NCBI RefSeq assembly: GCF_003313505.1
Contig: NZ_QMHO01000001.1
Coordinates: 620,001 to 684,000 of the forward strand
DNA length: 64,000 bases
Reading direction: 5' to 3'
Source: Pedobacter nanyangensis
GTDB lineage: Bacteria > Bacteroidota > Bacteroidia > Sphingobacteriales > Sphingobacteriaceae
The translations under genes were made by a program, and so were the position numbers. The stretch's first letter is position 1. Each line of letters opens with the position of its first letter. The notes beneath the pieces were generated by a model. That model was not told the DNA's origin and did no database searches. It saw only the letters and a program-made list of their open reading frames with translations. Shown here in pieces: positions 7,877 through 17,344 of this stretch.

Positions 7877-10411
7877 ATGAAAAGATTATTTTTACTGCTG
7901 TTGGCGACAATAACAGCGAGCTTTTATGCAAATGCCCAGCAAACGGAATTGTTGAAGAAAATTAGTGTCGAATGGCAACTGCATCAAAACGATTACCCAC
8001 AAAAGGGACAATTTACTGCATCGTTCGTTTTTAAGAACAACAGTAATGGCGCTGTAAATCTGCAAGATTGGGACTTATTCTTTTCGTACCCACGAGAAAT
8101 TGTTTCAATTACTACTGCAAACGCCATAGCCAAAGCACATGGGGGCGAGTTTAGGCAATTAAGTTTCATCAGCGGCAAGGCTACAATTGCGGCGGGGAAA
8201 AGCTTTACCATAAACTACGCAGCCAAAGGCAAATCAATGAATTTTACCGATGCGCCAAGTGGCTTGTATTGGGTAGCAAAAAACAATGCTCAAACTGTTG
8301 TTAATGTTAAAAACTTAAAAATCAATTTGGGTGAAAAGCACGAACAAGCTTTAGTAAAACAGGCGGCAGCGGCAGCTTTTGTTAAAAATAGCAATGTATC
8401 AGCATTACCTGCTAGCCAAGTAGTTAAAATATTGCCAAAACCAGTAAGTTATAAAGAAAATGCAGGTACGTTTATCTTATCTGCTGCGACAAAATTAGTT
8501 TTTGATTCAATTTTTGCTCAGGAAGCAGCGCTATTTAACCAAGAGTTAAATGCGCTACTGGGCAAAACATTGACGGTAGCTGTGGGTGCATCAACCGACT
8601 ATATTCAATTGAAGTTAATTAAGGGCTTGCCCGATGAAAATTATCAGCTATCAGTAGCCAAGGACAAAGTGATCATTTCGGCCTCTTCTACTTCGGGTAT
8701 TTTCTATGGTCTGCAGTCACTAAAAATGCTGATGCCACCAACTTCTTGGGCAAAAAAGCAAAAGCAAATCAGTATTCAAACTGTAGAAGTTGAAGATGCA
8801 CCGAGGTTTGGCTATCGCTCGTTTATGTTAGATGTGGCCAGGAACTTTCAAAGCAAAGCTGAAATTTTAAAACTGTTAGACCTTTTGGCACTCTATAAAA
8901 TCAACACCTTCCATTTTCATTTGAATGATGATGAAGGTTGGCGATTGGAAATCAAAGACTTGCCAGAACTTACTCAAGTAGGGGGAAGAAGAGGGCACAC
9001 CTTAAACGATGCCAATTACCTAAAACCTGCCTACGGTTCTGGACCAGACGTGGCAAAAGCACCCGGCAGCGGTTATTATACGCAGCAAGACTTTATCGAG
9101 ATCTTAAAGTATGCCAAACAACGCCACATTAATGTAATTCCAGAACTGGAAACTCCGGGACATGCAAGAGCGGCTATCAAAGCAATGGATAAGCGATACC
9201 GTAGCTTGATGAGCCAAGGTAAGCCCGAGGCAGCTCGCCAATATTTACTGCGTGATACGCTAGATCAATCCATATACCGCTCGGTACAAGGTTATACCGA
9301 TAATGTGATGAATATCGCCTTGCCATCAACGTACAATTTCATTGGCAAAGTAGTGGATGAAATGGCGGAAATGTACCGTTTGGCCGGTGCCACATTAAAA
9401 ACTGTGCATTTAGGGGGCGATGAAGTGCCTAAAGGCGTTTGGGAAAAATCTCCAGCCATTGCCCAGTTGATGCAGCAAGAGAGAATAACAAATTACGATG
9501 ATCTTTGGTACTATTATATCGGCAAAGCCAGCAAGTTGCTAAAATCAAAAAACTTGCAGATGGCAGGCTGGGAAGAAATCGCCATGCGAAAAGTAAGCAC
9601 AGCTGATGGGAAATCTACCTACATAGCCAATCCAGATTTTGTAAACGAGAACTTTCAGGTTTACGTATGGAACAACGTTTGGGGAGGGGGTAATGACGAT
9701 TTATCTTACCGCTTGGCCAACGCTGGTTACAACGTTGTGCTATCTGCGGTAACCAATTACTATTTTGATTTGGCCTATAATCAAAATTCCAGCGAACCTG
9801 GGCTTTACTGGGGCGGTTATGTAGATACGGACAAAGCCTTTTATTTTTCGCCATTTGATTACTACAAAACAGCAACAGAAGATGCCAGTGGAAATGTGTT
9901 AAATGCCGCTATTTTTAAAGGTAAGGAAAGATTAACGGATAAAGGTAAACAACATATTGTGGGCATACAGAGCCAACTCTGGTCTGAGAAAATTAGCGGA
10001 GCCGAAGCAATGGAATATATGTTGCTTCCTAAATTGCTAGGTTACGCAGAGCGAGCTTGGGCTGCAGAACCTGCTTGGTCAAAAGAAACGGATAGTGCCA
10101 AGTCTTGGTCGCACTATTTAGAAGACTGGAACCAATTTGCTAATCTTTTAGGGCAGCGAGAATTACCACGACTTCTTCATTACGCTGGTGGTTTTAAGTT
10201 TCGCATACCACCTCCAGGCGTGTCACTAAAAAAGGGGAAGCTAAATGCAAACATGCAGTTTCCAGGTATCCAAATTAGATACACTACCGATGGCAGTGAA
10301 CCAACTTTGCAGAGTAAAAGTTACACAGGGCCAATTGACGCTAAATCTACCATTAAACTCAAAACTTTTGTTAGACAGCAGGGCAGTAAAACCATCACCA
10401 TAAAAAAATAA
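7877..10411 (+). CDS. Beta-N-acetylhexosaminidase, GH20, secreted
   Basis: The 844-residue protein has a Sec signal peptide (about 1-21, YANAQQ). It continues with an N-terminal chitobiase/CHB_HEX-like domain (about 25-170), a GH20b domain (about 185-300), the GH20 catalytic barrel (about 310-750) and a C-terminal chitobiase/HEX_C-like domain (about 755-844; RYTTDGSEPT). The catalytic pair is D515-E516 in HLGGDEVPKGVW; FHFHLNDDEGWRLEI and PELETPGHARA are also diagnostic. It removes terminal beta-linked GlcNAc or GalNAc from glycans by substrate-assisted catalysis. The Gfo/Idh-like gene starts 56 nt downstream on the same strand. Confidence 0.93.
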   Translation: MKRLFLLLLATITASFYANAQQTELLKKISVEWQLHQNDYPQKGQFTASFVFKNNSNGAVNLQDWDLFFSYPREIVSITTANAIAKAHGGEFRQLSFISGKATIAAGKSFTINYAAKGKSMNFTDAPSGLYWVAKNNAQTVVNVKNLKINLGEKHEQALVKQAAAAAFVKNSNVSALPASQVVKILPKPVSYKENAGTFILSAATKLVFDSIFAQEAALFNQELNALLGKTLTVAVGASTDYIQLKLIKGLPDENYQLSVAKDKVIISASSTSGIFYGLQSLKMLMPPTSWAKKQKQISIQTVEVEDAPRFGYRSFMLDVARNFQSKAEILKLLDLLALYKINTFHFHLNDDEGWRLEIKDLPELTQVGGRRGHTLNDANYLKPAYGSGPDVAKAPGSGYYTQQDFIEILKYAKQRHINVIPELETPGHARAAIKAMDKRYRSLMSQGKPEAARQYLLRDTLDQSIYRSVQGYTDNVMNIALPSTYNFIGKVVDEMAEMYRLAGATLKTVHLGGDEVPKGVWEKSPAIAQLMQQERITNYDDLWYYYIGKASKLLKSKNLQMAGWEEIAMRKVSTADGKSTYIANPDFVNENFQVYVWNNVWGGGNDDLSYRLANAGYNVVLSAVTNYYFDLAYNQNSSEPGLYWGGYVDTDKAFYFSPFDYYKTATEDASGNVLNAAIFKGKERLTDKGKQHIVGIQSQLWSEKISGAEAMEYMLLPKLLGYAERAWAAEPAWSKETDSAKSWSHYLEDWNQFANLLGQRELPRLLHYAGGFKFRIPPPGVSLKKGKLNANMQFPGIQIRYTTDGSEPTLQSKSYTGPIDAKSTIKLKTFVRQQGSKTITIKK

Positions 10412-10467
10412 AAAAAATTGTGGGAGTTTTTGGGTTAAGGCGGTCTATATAGAAAAGTGACCATGTC

Positions 10468-11448
10468 TTGATCATCCAAAGGCGCAATTTTATAAAGATG
10501 TTGACCTTGGGGAGTGCTGTTTTTGCACTTCCAAGGAGTTCCTTTGCCCACCAATCTGTACAAAAGCGGGTGGGGGTTATTGGCCTAGATACCAGCCACA
10601 GTCTTGCATTCACAAAATTGCTAAATGCCGAAAATGCCAGTTCGTCGTTGTTAGGCTATAAAGTGGTCGCCGCTTATCCTTACGGCAGTAAAACCCTAGA
10701 ACTAAGCAGGCAACGTATTCCTCTACAGGTTGAAGAAATAAAAAAATACGGTGTTAAAATTGTCAATTCCATTGCCCAATTGCTACAGGAGGTAGATGTT
10801 GTTTTATTGGAGACGAATGATGGTCGTTTGCATAAAGAGCAGGCATTGGAAGTAATTAAAGCTAAAAAACCGCTTTTCATCGATAAACCTTTGGCTGCAT
10901 CTTTAACTGATGGAAAATTCATTTTTGAAGAAGCAAAGAAATTTGGTGTGCCCGTTTTTTCCGCATCTTCTCTTCGCTTTATGGCTATGGTTAAACAAAT
11001 TAGGAGTAAAAAGCATGGAGAAGTGCTCGGAGCAGATACTTTCAGCCCGGCTACGATTGAGCCTACACATCCCGACCTATTTTGGTATGGAATACACGGC
11101 GTAGAAATGTTGTTTGCGGCGATGGGACCGAATTGTGTTTCAGTGAATCGGTTTTACACCCCTGACGCTGATGTGGTGGTAGGCAAGTGGGACGACGGGC
11201 GTATAGGTACTTTTAGGGGAATGCGTAATGGGAAGGCTGATTTTGGTGGCATTTGTTTCACCAGTGAAGGTAATTTTCAACTTGGCCCCTATTTGGGTTA
11301 TGAACCATTGCTTCTTGAAATTGTGAAGTTCTTCGAAACTGGTGTTGCTCCAGTGGAGGAAAATGAAACCTTGGCTATTTTAGCTTTTATGGAGGCGGCT
11401 GAAGAAAGCAAGTTCAAACAGGGGGCAACTATTAAACTATCATATTAA
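10468..11448 (+). CDS. Gfo/Idh/MocA-family oxidoreductase with Tat signal, TTG start
   Basis: The 326-residue protein has a Rossmann N-terminus (RVGVIGLDTSHSLAF) and an EKP-like DKPLAAS motif (FIDKPLAAS), as in Gfo/Idh/MocA NAD(P)-dependent sugar oxidoreductases. Starting at TTG 10468 gives MIIQRRNFIKMLTLGSAVFALPRSSFA, a twin-arginine (RRNFIK) signal. The frame is closed upstream by a TAG at 10450 and the first ATG (10498) would delete the twin arginines. The TTG start is therefore preferred, and the protein is predicted to be exported folded with its cofactor. Redox chemistry on an amino sugar released by the upstream hexosaminidase is possible but unproven. Confidence 0.8.
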   Translation: MIIQRRNFIKMLTLGSAVFALPRSSFAHQSVQKRVGVIGLDTSHSLAFTKLLNAENASSSLLGYKVVAAYPYGSKTLELSRQRIPLQVEEIKKYGVKIVNSIAQLLQEVDVVLLETNDGRLHKEQALEVIKAKKPLFIDKPLAASLTDGKFIFEEAKKFGVPVFSASSLRFMAMVKQIRSKKHGEVLGADTFSPATIEPTHPDLFWYGIHGVEMLFAAMGPNCVSVNRFYTPDADVVVGKWDDGRIGTFRGMRNGKADFGGICFTSEGNFQLGPYLGYEPLLLEIVKFFETGVAPVEENETLAILAFMEAAEESKFKQGATIKLSY

Positions 11449-11459
11449 TGATATAGATC

Positions 11460-12011
11460 ATGTCTAAAAACGTCTTTCAATTTACGGGACTTTCTGGTGT
11501 GGGAAAAAGCACCTTGTCTGCGGCGGTCAGCGAAAAATTAATGGCTAAAGGCTACCAAGTAACGGTGCTAGATGGCGACGAATTAAGAAAGACCATCTCG
11601 GCCGATTTGGGATTCTCGGAAGAAGACCGGTTAGCACACCTAACAAGGGTGGCTCAACTCGCTGCTAGCATAAATACAGATGTAATTTTAATAGCTGTGA
11701 TTAATCCTTACGAAAAAGGTAGGCAAGTATTTAGGGATTATGCTAACGCAAAGTTGATTTGGTTAAGATGTGGGTTGGCGGAGCTCAAAAAGAGGGACAC
11801 AAAAGGCCTATATCACAGAGCTTATTTACCCGATGGACATCCTGATAAGTTGACAAACCTAACAGGTGTTAATGCACCTTTCGAAAAGCCAATGGAGCCA
11901 GATCTGGTGATCGATACCGATCACCTTAACATAACGGATGCTTCGGCAGAAATTGGGAGTTATATTTTAAAGGAGATGCTAGTGCAGCAACGCTTCACAG
12001 AAACCATATAA
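11460..12011 (+). CDS. cysC: Adenylylsulfate (APS) kinase
   Basis: The 183-residue protein has the full APS-kinase signature: a Walker A GLSGVGKS (10-17), LDGDELRKTI (38-46), FSEEDR (52-57), a RDTKGLY-type substrate loop and a FEKPMEPDLVIDTD C-terminal motif. It phosphorylates APS to PAPS, the donor for sulfotransferases. No ATP sulfurylase or PAPS reductase gene adjoins it; a sulfotransferase starts 33 nt downstream. This points to sulfation rather than sulfur assimilation. It starts 11 nt after the oxidoreductase stop. Confidence 0.92.
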   Translation: MSKNVFQFTGLSGVGKSTLSAAVSEKLMAKGYQVTVLDGDELRKTISADLGFSEEDRLAHLTRVAQLAASINTDVILIAVINPYEKGRQVFRDYANAKLIWLRCGLAELKKRDTKGLYHRAYLPDGHPDKLTNLTGVNAPFEKPMEPDLVIDTDHLNITDASAEIGSYILKEMLVQQRFTETI

Positions 12012-12044
12012 GCTGGGGCCATTAGTAAGAAATGAATAATTAAC

Positions 12045-12869
12045 ATGAATCGAAAAATACATTTTATATCAGGATTACCACGTTCGGGCTCGACGCTTCT
12101 TTCTGGCATATTTACCCAAAATCCGTTAATCCATGCAGGTATGAGCAGCCCTGTGGCTTCACTTGTCAATGGCTGTCTAGAACAAATTGGTGCGGGCAGC
12201 GAATTCTACAGCTTCTTTGATGAGAAAAAGCGAAAAGCGATTTGTTCTGCATTGTTCAATGCCTATTACGAAGATATTCAAAAGGAAGTCATTTTTGACA
12301 CCAACCGCTTATGGACAGCCCGTATGCACCAATTAGTAGAAATGTTTGATGATTTTAAAGTTATTTGTTTGGTGCGTAACCCGGCCTGGATCATGGATAG
12401 TTTCGAGAAAATCTATCGTAAAAACCCTTTCGATTATAGTCGTATGTTCTCTGCGGGAAACCGTGCTACGGTTTATACCCGTTGCGAAAGTCTTTTGAAC
12501 GGGACAGTAGGTATTGCGCTTACTGCGCTTAAAGAAGCCTTTTATGGCGAGTATGCCGATAAGCTCTTGCTGATAGATTACGACTTGCTGGCCCGTTTCC
12601 CTGAAAAAACCATGCAGCTGGTTTATGATTTCACGGGCATGGCCTATTATCCGCATGATTTTGACAATGTAGACTACTCGCAAGATGAATTTGACTATAC
12701 CCTTGGCGTAAAGGGTTTGCATACCATTGGCAAAAAAGTAGAATTTAAACAGCGTCGCTCCATTTTACCGCCAGATCTGTTCCAGAAATATAGCGAAATG
12801 GCATTTTGGAAAGATACCGCAGGCAGTTCGGCAAATGTTATTGCCACTAAAGATTCGCAGGACCTATAA
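12045..12869 (+). CDS. PAPS-dependent sulfotransferase
   Basis: The 274-residue protein carries the 5'-phosphosulfate loop FISGLPRSGSTLLSGIF (PRSGST at 12-17). It also has a 3'-phosphate-binding strand and loop VICLVRNPAWIMDS (about 106-119), the two hallmarks of the sulfotransferase fold. A late RSILPPDLFQKY segment is typical of bacterial relatives. It transfers sulfate from PAPS to a carbohydrate, lipid or protein acceptor. The APS kinase gene directly upstream supplies PAPS, and the gene after it (17 nt away) is a large T9SS-secreted surface protein. The acceptor is unknown. No signal peptide, so it is cytoplasmic. Confidence 0.88.
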   Translation: MNRKIHFISGLPRSGSTLLSGIFTQNPLIHAGMSSPVASLVNGCLEQIGAGSEFYSFFDEKKRKAICSALFNAYYEDIQKEVIFDTNRLWTARMHQLVEMFDDFKVICLVRNPAWIMDSFEKIYRKNPFDYSRMFSAGNRATVYTRCESLLNGTVGIALTALKEAFYGEYADKLLLIDYDLLARFPEKTMQLVYDFTGMAYYPHDFDNVDYSQDEFDYTLGVKGLHTIGKKVEFKQRRSILPPDLFQKYSEMAFWKDTAGSSANVIATKDSQDL

Positions 12870-12886
12870 ATTAATTGCATATCGAT

Positions 12887-15800
12887 ATGAAATTTACAAA
12901 AGTAAGCAAAAAAGCAAGTGCCGCCCTCATGCAGATGGTGGTAATGGCTACTTCGTTTTCTGCCAGTGCAGCTGGTTCAGCGTATTATGTTGGCAGGCGA
13001 GGTGCCTATGCTCCCGGAAAAAACAAAAGCTATTTAGCTGAGCCCTCATTAGGAGCTGTACCTCACAATTTACTTAAACCCTACAAGGCGAAGAAAAAGC
13101 CAACTGGACCTATAAAAATTACCCATGCCAATCGTTTGGAAATTATAAGTTCGCCAGTAAAGGAACTTTTAGTGGTAGATCATAATATTAAAGACTACCA
13201 ACAGTTCAGTAGCTTGGCGAGGCCCGGAGTAGTCTTGGTAGAAATACCCAAAGGGGTAGATGGCTTAGCTTTTTTAATGGATAAGCTTGCTCAGTATCAA
13301 AATTTACAGGCAGTACATTTATTCTCTCACGCCAATGCAGGCGAACTGCTATTGGGCAACACACAGATAAACAGCGAGGCACTTGCCAACCATGCCGCAT
13401 TTGCTAAGGTGGTTAACAGCACGATGAAAGTCGGAGGCGATTTTCTGCTTTATGGCTGTGAATTGGGCAAAGGCGAAAAAGGCGATGAATTTTTAGAAAT
13501 CATCAAAAACAATACCCATGCAGACGTAGCGGCTTCAAATAACCTAACCGGCAACACTCAAAATAATGGCGATTGGAATTTAGAGGTGCAAAAAGGTAAT
13601 ATCGAAACGCAACCTCTGGCTAATTCCATAGCCATGAAAGATTTTACGGAGGTGTTGCAAAATGTTACTTTTCAGGTAGGGAGTTGGACTGTGGTTAATG
13701 CTGGGGCAAACAATGACAGATTTACGCCTGTAGGATCGAATAAATCATCATCTACCGCAATTGATGCCTTGGTTAAACAAACAGTAAATGGCGTTGAGCG
13801 TACTTTAAAGGTTGATGGAGCCTACAACAGTATTAAAGCCGATAATAGTTATGGAATCTCTTTTGGGTTTTCGGAAAGTGCACTTACCATTAGCTTTACC
13901 GATGGTAGTGTTTTTACGCCGGTTTCTATTGAAATTTATACTTATCAGGGAGATCCAGCTACCATTACCACTAATCTTGGCGGCAGTATAAACGCCAATA
14001 TTAAAGATGCCTGGCAAGTTGGCTATGCTGCGCAAACATTTGATCTTAGTGCATTACCTGCTGGTGTAACCTCGTTAACCATTACCAATAATTCATGGGC
14101 CCCATTTGTGATGAACACCAACAGTGGTTTCATGGGTGCGATAAAAAAAATAACGTTCAAAGATATTGGCATTACTGCTAATGCCAAACCTGTTGTAACT
14201 GCTTCAGGTGGTACTACGGCCCACTTAGAGGGTACGCCGGTAGTGATAGACAATGGCTTAACGTTAAGCGACGCTGATCATACTACCCTGGCTTCTGCAA
14301 CAGTAACTATTTCGGGCAATTTCCAGAGCGGGCAAGATGTATTGGCATTTACTAACAACGGCACCACCATGGGCAATGTAACAGGCAGTTATGCTGCGGG
14401 TGTACTTACCCTAAGTTCGGCTGGTAATAGCGCCACCCTGGCGCAATGGCAAGCTGCCTTGCGGTCGGTAACTTACAACAATACCGCCAGTGCGCCTAAT
14501 ACATCAAACCGTACCATCTCTTTTGTAGTAAACGATGGCACCGATAACAGTACCGCTACCACCAAAACAGTAAGTGTAACAGATGTAAATGATCCACCAA
14601 CCTTAACGGCTACGGCATTAAGCCCTACGTTTACGGAAAAAGGCACAGCAGTAAACGTATTTGCAGGAGCTGCAGTAAGCACGGTAGAAAGCGGGCAGGC
14701 CATTGTAAGTTTGCAAGTAAGAGTGAACAATCTTGCCAATGGCAGTAGCGAAATCTTAACTGTCGACGGTACAGATTTGACCTTAACGAATGGAACAACA
14801 GCAACTACCGCAACCAATGCCTTATCAGCGAGTGTATCAGTAACAAGTGGCACAGCAACGGTTACGCTTGCTAAAGCGGCAGGTATCAGTACAGCGGCCA
14901 CGCAAACACTGATCAATGGCATTACCTATAAAAACACCAGCAATTCTCCAACGGGCACTAGCCGTACCGTTACGTTATCATCAATAGGTGATAACGGGGG
15001 CGTAGCTAACGGAGGTATAAGTGCGGTTAGTGTTAACATTCCATCAACGATAACCATAGTTGCAATAAATGATGCGCCAACTTTGGCTGGCGGCCCATAT
15101 TCGCTTGGCAGTATCAATGCAAACCAAGCTTCAAATGGTACCCTGATAAGTACTATATTGGCCGGTTTAACTTATGCCGATGTCGATGCGGGAGCCCTTT
15201 CAGGCATGGCAATTACCGCAACTTCGGGTGGCGGCGCTTGGCAGTATTCTACCGATGGAAACACGTGGACCGGTGTAGGAACCGTGTCTGCTAGTTCGGC
15301 ATTGTTGCTAACATCCACTACGCAGCTACGCTACGTACCTAGTGGTACTGGTGCCGAAACACCAACCCTTACTTTTAGAGCTTGGGACAGAACTTCAGGC
15401 ACCGCATCTGTAAACGGCTCAAGGTCAACTTTAAGTACCGCTGCAAATGGTGGTACCACTGCTTTTTCTGCTGGTACAGCACAGGCTTCGCTAAGCGTAT
15501 TGGCCATACCAGTAAATACGGTCGCTCCAGTAATTACAGGAACAGCTACTATCGGTAATGCACTTTCTAGCACTACTGGTACGTGGACTAATGCCAGCAG
15601 TTATTCTTATCAATGGTACCGTGCAGATGACAATAGCGGCACCAACCTGGCTCTTATTGCTGGTGCCAACAGTGCAAGTTATACCTTAATCACCAGTGAT
15701 GCCCACAAATATCTACGGGTGGTGGTTACCGCTAACAACGGAACTGGCGGTACAACAACAGTCAACTCTAGCTATGTGGCTGTGGCTAACTCTGTTCCGG

Positions 15801-17212
15801 TAAATAGTGTTGCACCAAGTATAAGCGGAGCCGCTACGGTAGGCAATGCGCTGATTACTACCAACGGTACCTGGTCTGATGCCGATGGCGATGGCCGTAC
15901 TTACAGCTATCAATGGTATCGTGCCGACGATAATAGCGGTACGAATTTGACCCTTATTGCTGGAGCCAATAGTGCAAGTTATACTCTAACCACCAGTGAT
16001 GCGCACAAATACCTGCGTGTGGTGGTTACGGCAAATGATGGTAGGGGCGGCACAACGGGTGCCAACTCGGCCTATGTGGCCGTGGCTAACAGTGCACCAA
16101 CAAATATCAGCCTATCTAGCCTAACCGTTAACCAAAGTGCTGGAGCAAATGCTGTGGTTGGTACATTAAGCACTACTGATCTTGATGCTGCCGATACACA
16201 TAGCTACACGCTGGTAGCTGGAACAGGAAGTATTCATAATGCAAGCTTCAATATCAGCGGCTCAAGTTTACGGGCTAATGATGCTTCAGCTTTGCCTGCT
16301 GGTAGTTACAATATCCGTATTAGAAGTGCCGATAGTTTTGGAGGTAATTTCGAAAAAGCTTTTTCGATTACCGTTGTAGATAATGTTGCGCCAAGCGTGC
16401 TTATCTCGTCTTCAGTGGGCACATCCGGTACCGTAACCACTACATCTCCAATTCCGTTTACGGTAACTTTTTCTGAGAGTGTAACCAATTTTACCGCAGG
16501 CGATATTACCATTGGAAATGGAACTATTGGCAATTTTAGCGGTAGTGGCACTACTTATACGTTTAACGTTACACCTGCTGCTATCGGTAATGTTACCGTA
16601 GATGTTGCAGGAAATGTTGCGGAAGATGCTGCCAATAATCCAAATGTTCCGGCGGTACAATTTGCAATCAGCTATCAAAATGTGTTGCCAGTTACCCTCG
16701 TAGATTTTACGGTGAAAATAGATGGTAATCAGGCAAGGTTACAATGGCAAACAGCGATGGAACAAAACAATGGTGGTTTTGAAATTTACCGAAGTGGAGA
16801 TGACAAGCGCTTTGTTAAACTAACTGAAATAGCTGGTAAAAATGTAGCAAATTTGTATTCATTTATCGATAAAAATCCTTTAAATGGTAACAATTATTAC
16901 AGATTAGTTCAGTTAGATAGGAATGGAACTTCTACTGAATTGGGAGAGAAAGCGCTAAGGTTTGATTTCTCTGTGGCTGAGGTGACGGTTTACCCCAATC
17001 CAACAGCAAATAGAGCGAGTATAGCATTCCAATCAGGTAAATACAATGTGCTTTCGTTGATTGGTATAGATGGAAGCGTACTTCAAAAACAAGGATTAAC
17101 AATTGGACAATCTGAAGTAGTTATAGAGCTATCTTCTTATCCTGTAGGGATATACTTTGTAAAACTTACTGGTGCCGATGGTAGTGTTGTTTGCAAAGTG
17201 CTAAAAAAATAG
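12887..17212 (+). CDS. Large T9SS-secreted surface protein: DUF4347, cadherin/Ig-like repeats, C-terminal sorting domain
   Basis: The protein has 1441 residues from the ATG at 12887; a TTG at 12875 in the same frame is less likely because the signal sequence MKFTKVSKKASAALMQM fits the ATG. The DUF4347 domain occupies about residues 45-210 (VHLFSHANAGELLLGN, LLYGCELGKGEKGDEFL). Cadherin-like and Ig-like beta domains rich in Thr, Ser, Asn and Gly follow. Two near-identical repeats start near residue 879. The end is a T9SS type A sorting domain (VYPNPTANRASI, SYPVGIYFVKL). Such proteins are exported across the outer membrane and usually anchored as adhesins or gliding-type surface proteins. It closes the APS kinase-sulfotransferase operon and is followed by a terminator. 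Confidence 0.85.
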   Translation: MKFTKVSKKASAALMQMVVMATSFSASAAGSAYYVGRRGAYAPGKNKSYLAEPSLGAVPHNLLKPYKAKKKPTGPIKITHANRLEIISSPVKELLVVDHNIKDYQQFSSLARPGVVLVEIPKGVDGLAFLMDKLAQYQNLQAVHLFSHANAGELLLGNTQINSEALANHAAFAKVVNSTMKVGGDFLLYGCELGKGEKGDEFLEIIKNNTHADVAASNNLTGNTQNNGDWNLEVQKGNIETQPLANSIAMKDFTEVLQNVTFQVGSWTVVNAGANNDRFTPVGSNKSSSTAIDALVKQTVNGVERTLKVDGAYNSIKADNSYGISFGFSESALTISFTDGSVFTPVSIEIYTYQGDPATITTNLGGSINANIKDAWQVGYAAQTFDLSALPAGVTSLTITNNSWAPFVMNTNSGFMGAIKKITFKDIGITANAKPVVTASGGTTAHLEGTPVVIDNGLTLSDADHTTLASATVTISGNFQSGQDVLAFTNNGTTMGNVTGSYAAGVLTLSSAGNSATLAQWQAALRSVTYNNTASAPNTSNRTISFVVNDGTDNSTATTKTVSVTDVNDPPTLTATALSPTFTEKGTAVNVFAGAAVSTVESGQAIVSLQVRVNNLANGSSEILTVDGTDLTLTNGTTATTATNALSASVSVTSGTATVTLAKAAGISTAATQTLINGITYKNTSNSPTGTSRTVTLSSIGDNGGVANGGISAVSVNIPSTITIVAINDAPTLAGGPYSLGSINANQASNGTLISTILAGLTYADVDAGALSGMAITATSGGGAWQYSTDGNTWTGVGTVSASSALLLTSTTQLRYVPSGTGAETPTLTFRAWDRTSGTASVNGSRSTLSTAANGGTTAFSAGTAQASLSVLAIPVNTVAPVITGTATIGNALSSTTGTWTNASSYSYQWYRADDNSGTNLALIAGANSASYTLITSDAHKYLRVVVTANNGTGGTTTVNSSYVAVANSVPVNSVAPSISGAATVGNALITTNGTWSDADGDGRTYSYQWYRADDNSGTNLTLIAGANSASYTLTTSDAHKYLRVVVTANDGRGGTTGANSAYVAVANSAPTNISLSSLTVNQSAGANAVVGTLSTTDLDAADTHSYTLVAGTGSIHNASFNISGSSLRANDASALPAGSYNIRIRSADSFGGNFEKAFSITVVDNVAPSVLISSSVGTSGTVTTTSPIPFTVTFSESVTNFTAGDITIGNGTIGNFSGSGTTYTFNVTPAAIGNVTVDVAGNVAEDAANNPNVPAVQFAISYQNVLPVTLVDFTVKIDGNQARLQWQTAMEQNNGGFEIYRSGDDKRFVKLTEIAGKNVANLYSFIDKNPLNGNNYYRLVQLDRNGTSTELGEKALRFDFSVAEVTVYPNPTANRASIAFQSGKYNVLSLIGIDGSVLQKQGLTIGQSEVVIELSSYPVGIYFVKLTGADGSVVCKVLKK
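15521..16105 (+). repeat. In-gene tandem repeat of two Ig-like domains
   Basis: Two adjacent segments of about 288 and 297 nt (15521-15808 and 15809-about 16105) encode closely similar domains. Both begin VAP-[VS]-I-[TS]-G and share YSYQWYRADDNSGTNL, LIAGANSASYTL and SDAHKYLRVVVTAN. The second copy has a six-codon insertion (DADGDG region). Recent tandem duplication is the simplest explanation. Confidence 0.85.
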
Positions 17213-17240
17213 TTAGCTAAAACCTTAACGTCATTATCCA

Positions 17241-17276
17241 AAAAAACTCCAGCGTTTTTCATGCTGGAGTTTTTTA
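17241..17276 (+). terminator. Rho-independent terminator after the DUF4347 gene
   Basis: The stem CTCCAGC/GCTGGAG is extended by A and T runs on both sides, with a 9-nt loop and seven Ts following. It lies 29 nt after the stop of the surface-protein gene and closes the operon. Confidence 0.85.
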
Positions 17277-17344
17277 TCGTTAAGATATAGGTTGATCAAT
17301 AAAACCCTGATGAAAGAGTACCAGGTTTACATTATATTTCTTCC

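Noticed and set aside
12333-12722. 129-codon antisense frame within the sulfotransferase gene
   Set aside because: Shadow of the confident PAPS-binding protein; no recognisable motif.
11460-12869. Reading the APS kinase as part of assimilatory sulfate reduction
   Set aside because: No ATP sulfurylase, PAPS reductase or sulfite reductase gene nearby; a sulfotransferase is adjacent.
14473-14922. Open antisense frame of about 149 codons inside the DUF4347 surface-protein gene
   Set aside because: Caused by the repetitive Thr/Ser/Ala-rich coding sequence; low-complexity product without signal, domain or start context.
15521-16105. CRISPR-like array
   Set aside because: The repetition is two long in-frame coding domains without short repeats and spacers. 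No CRISPR array was seen elsewhere.
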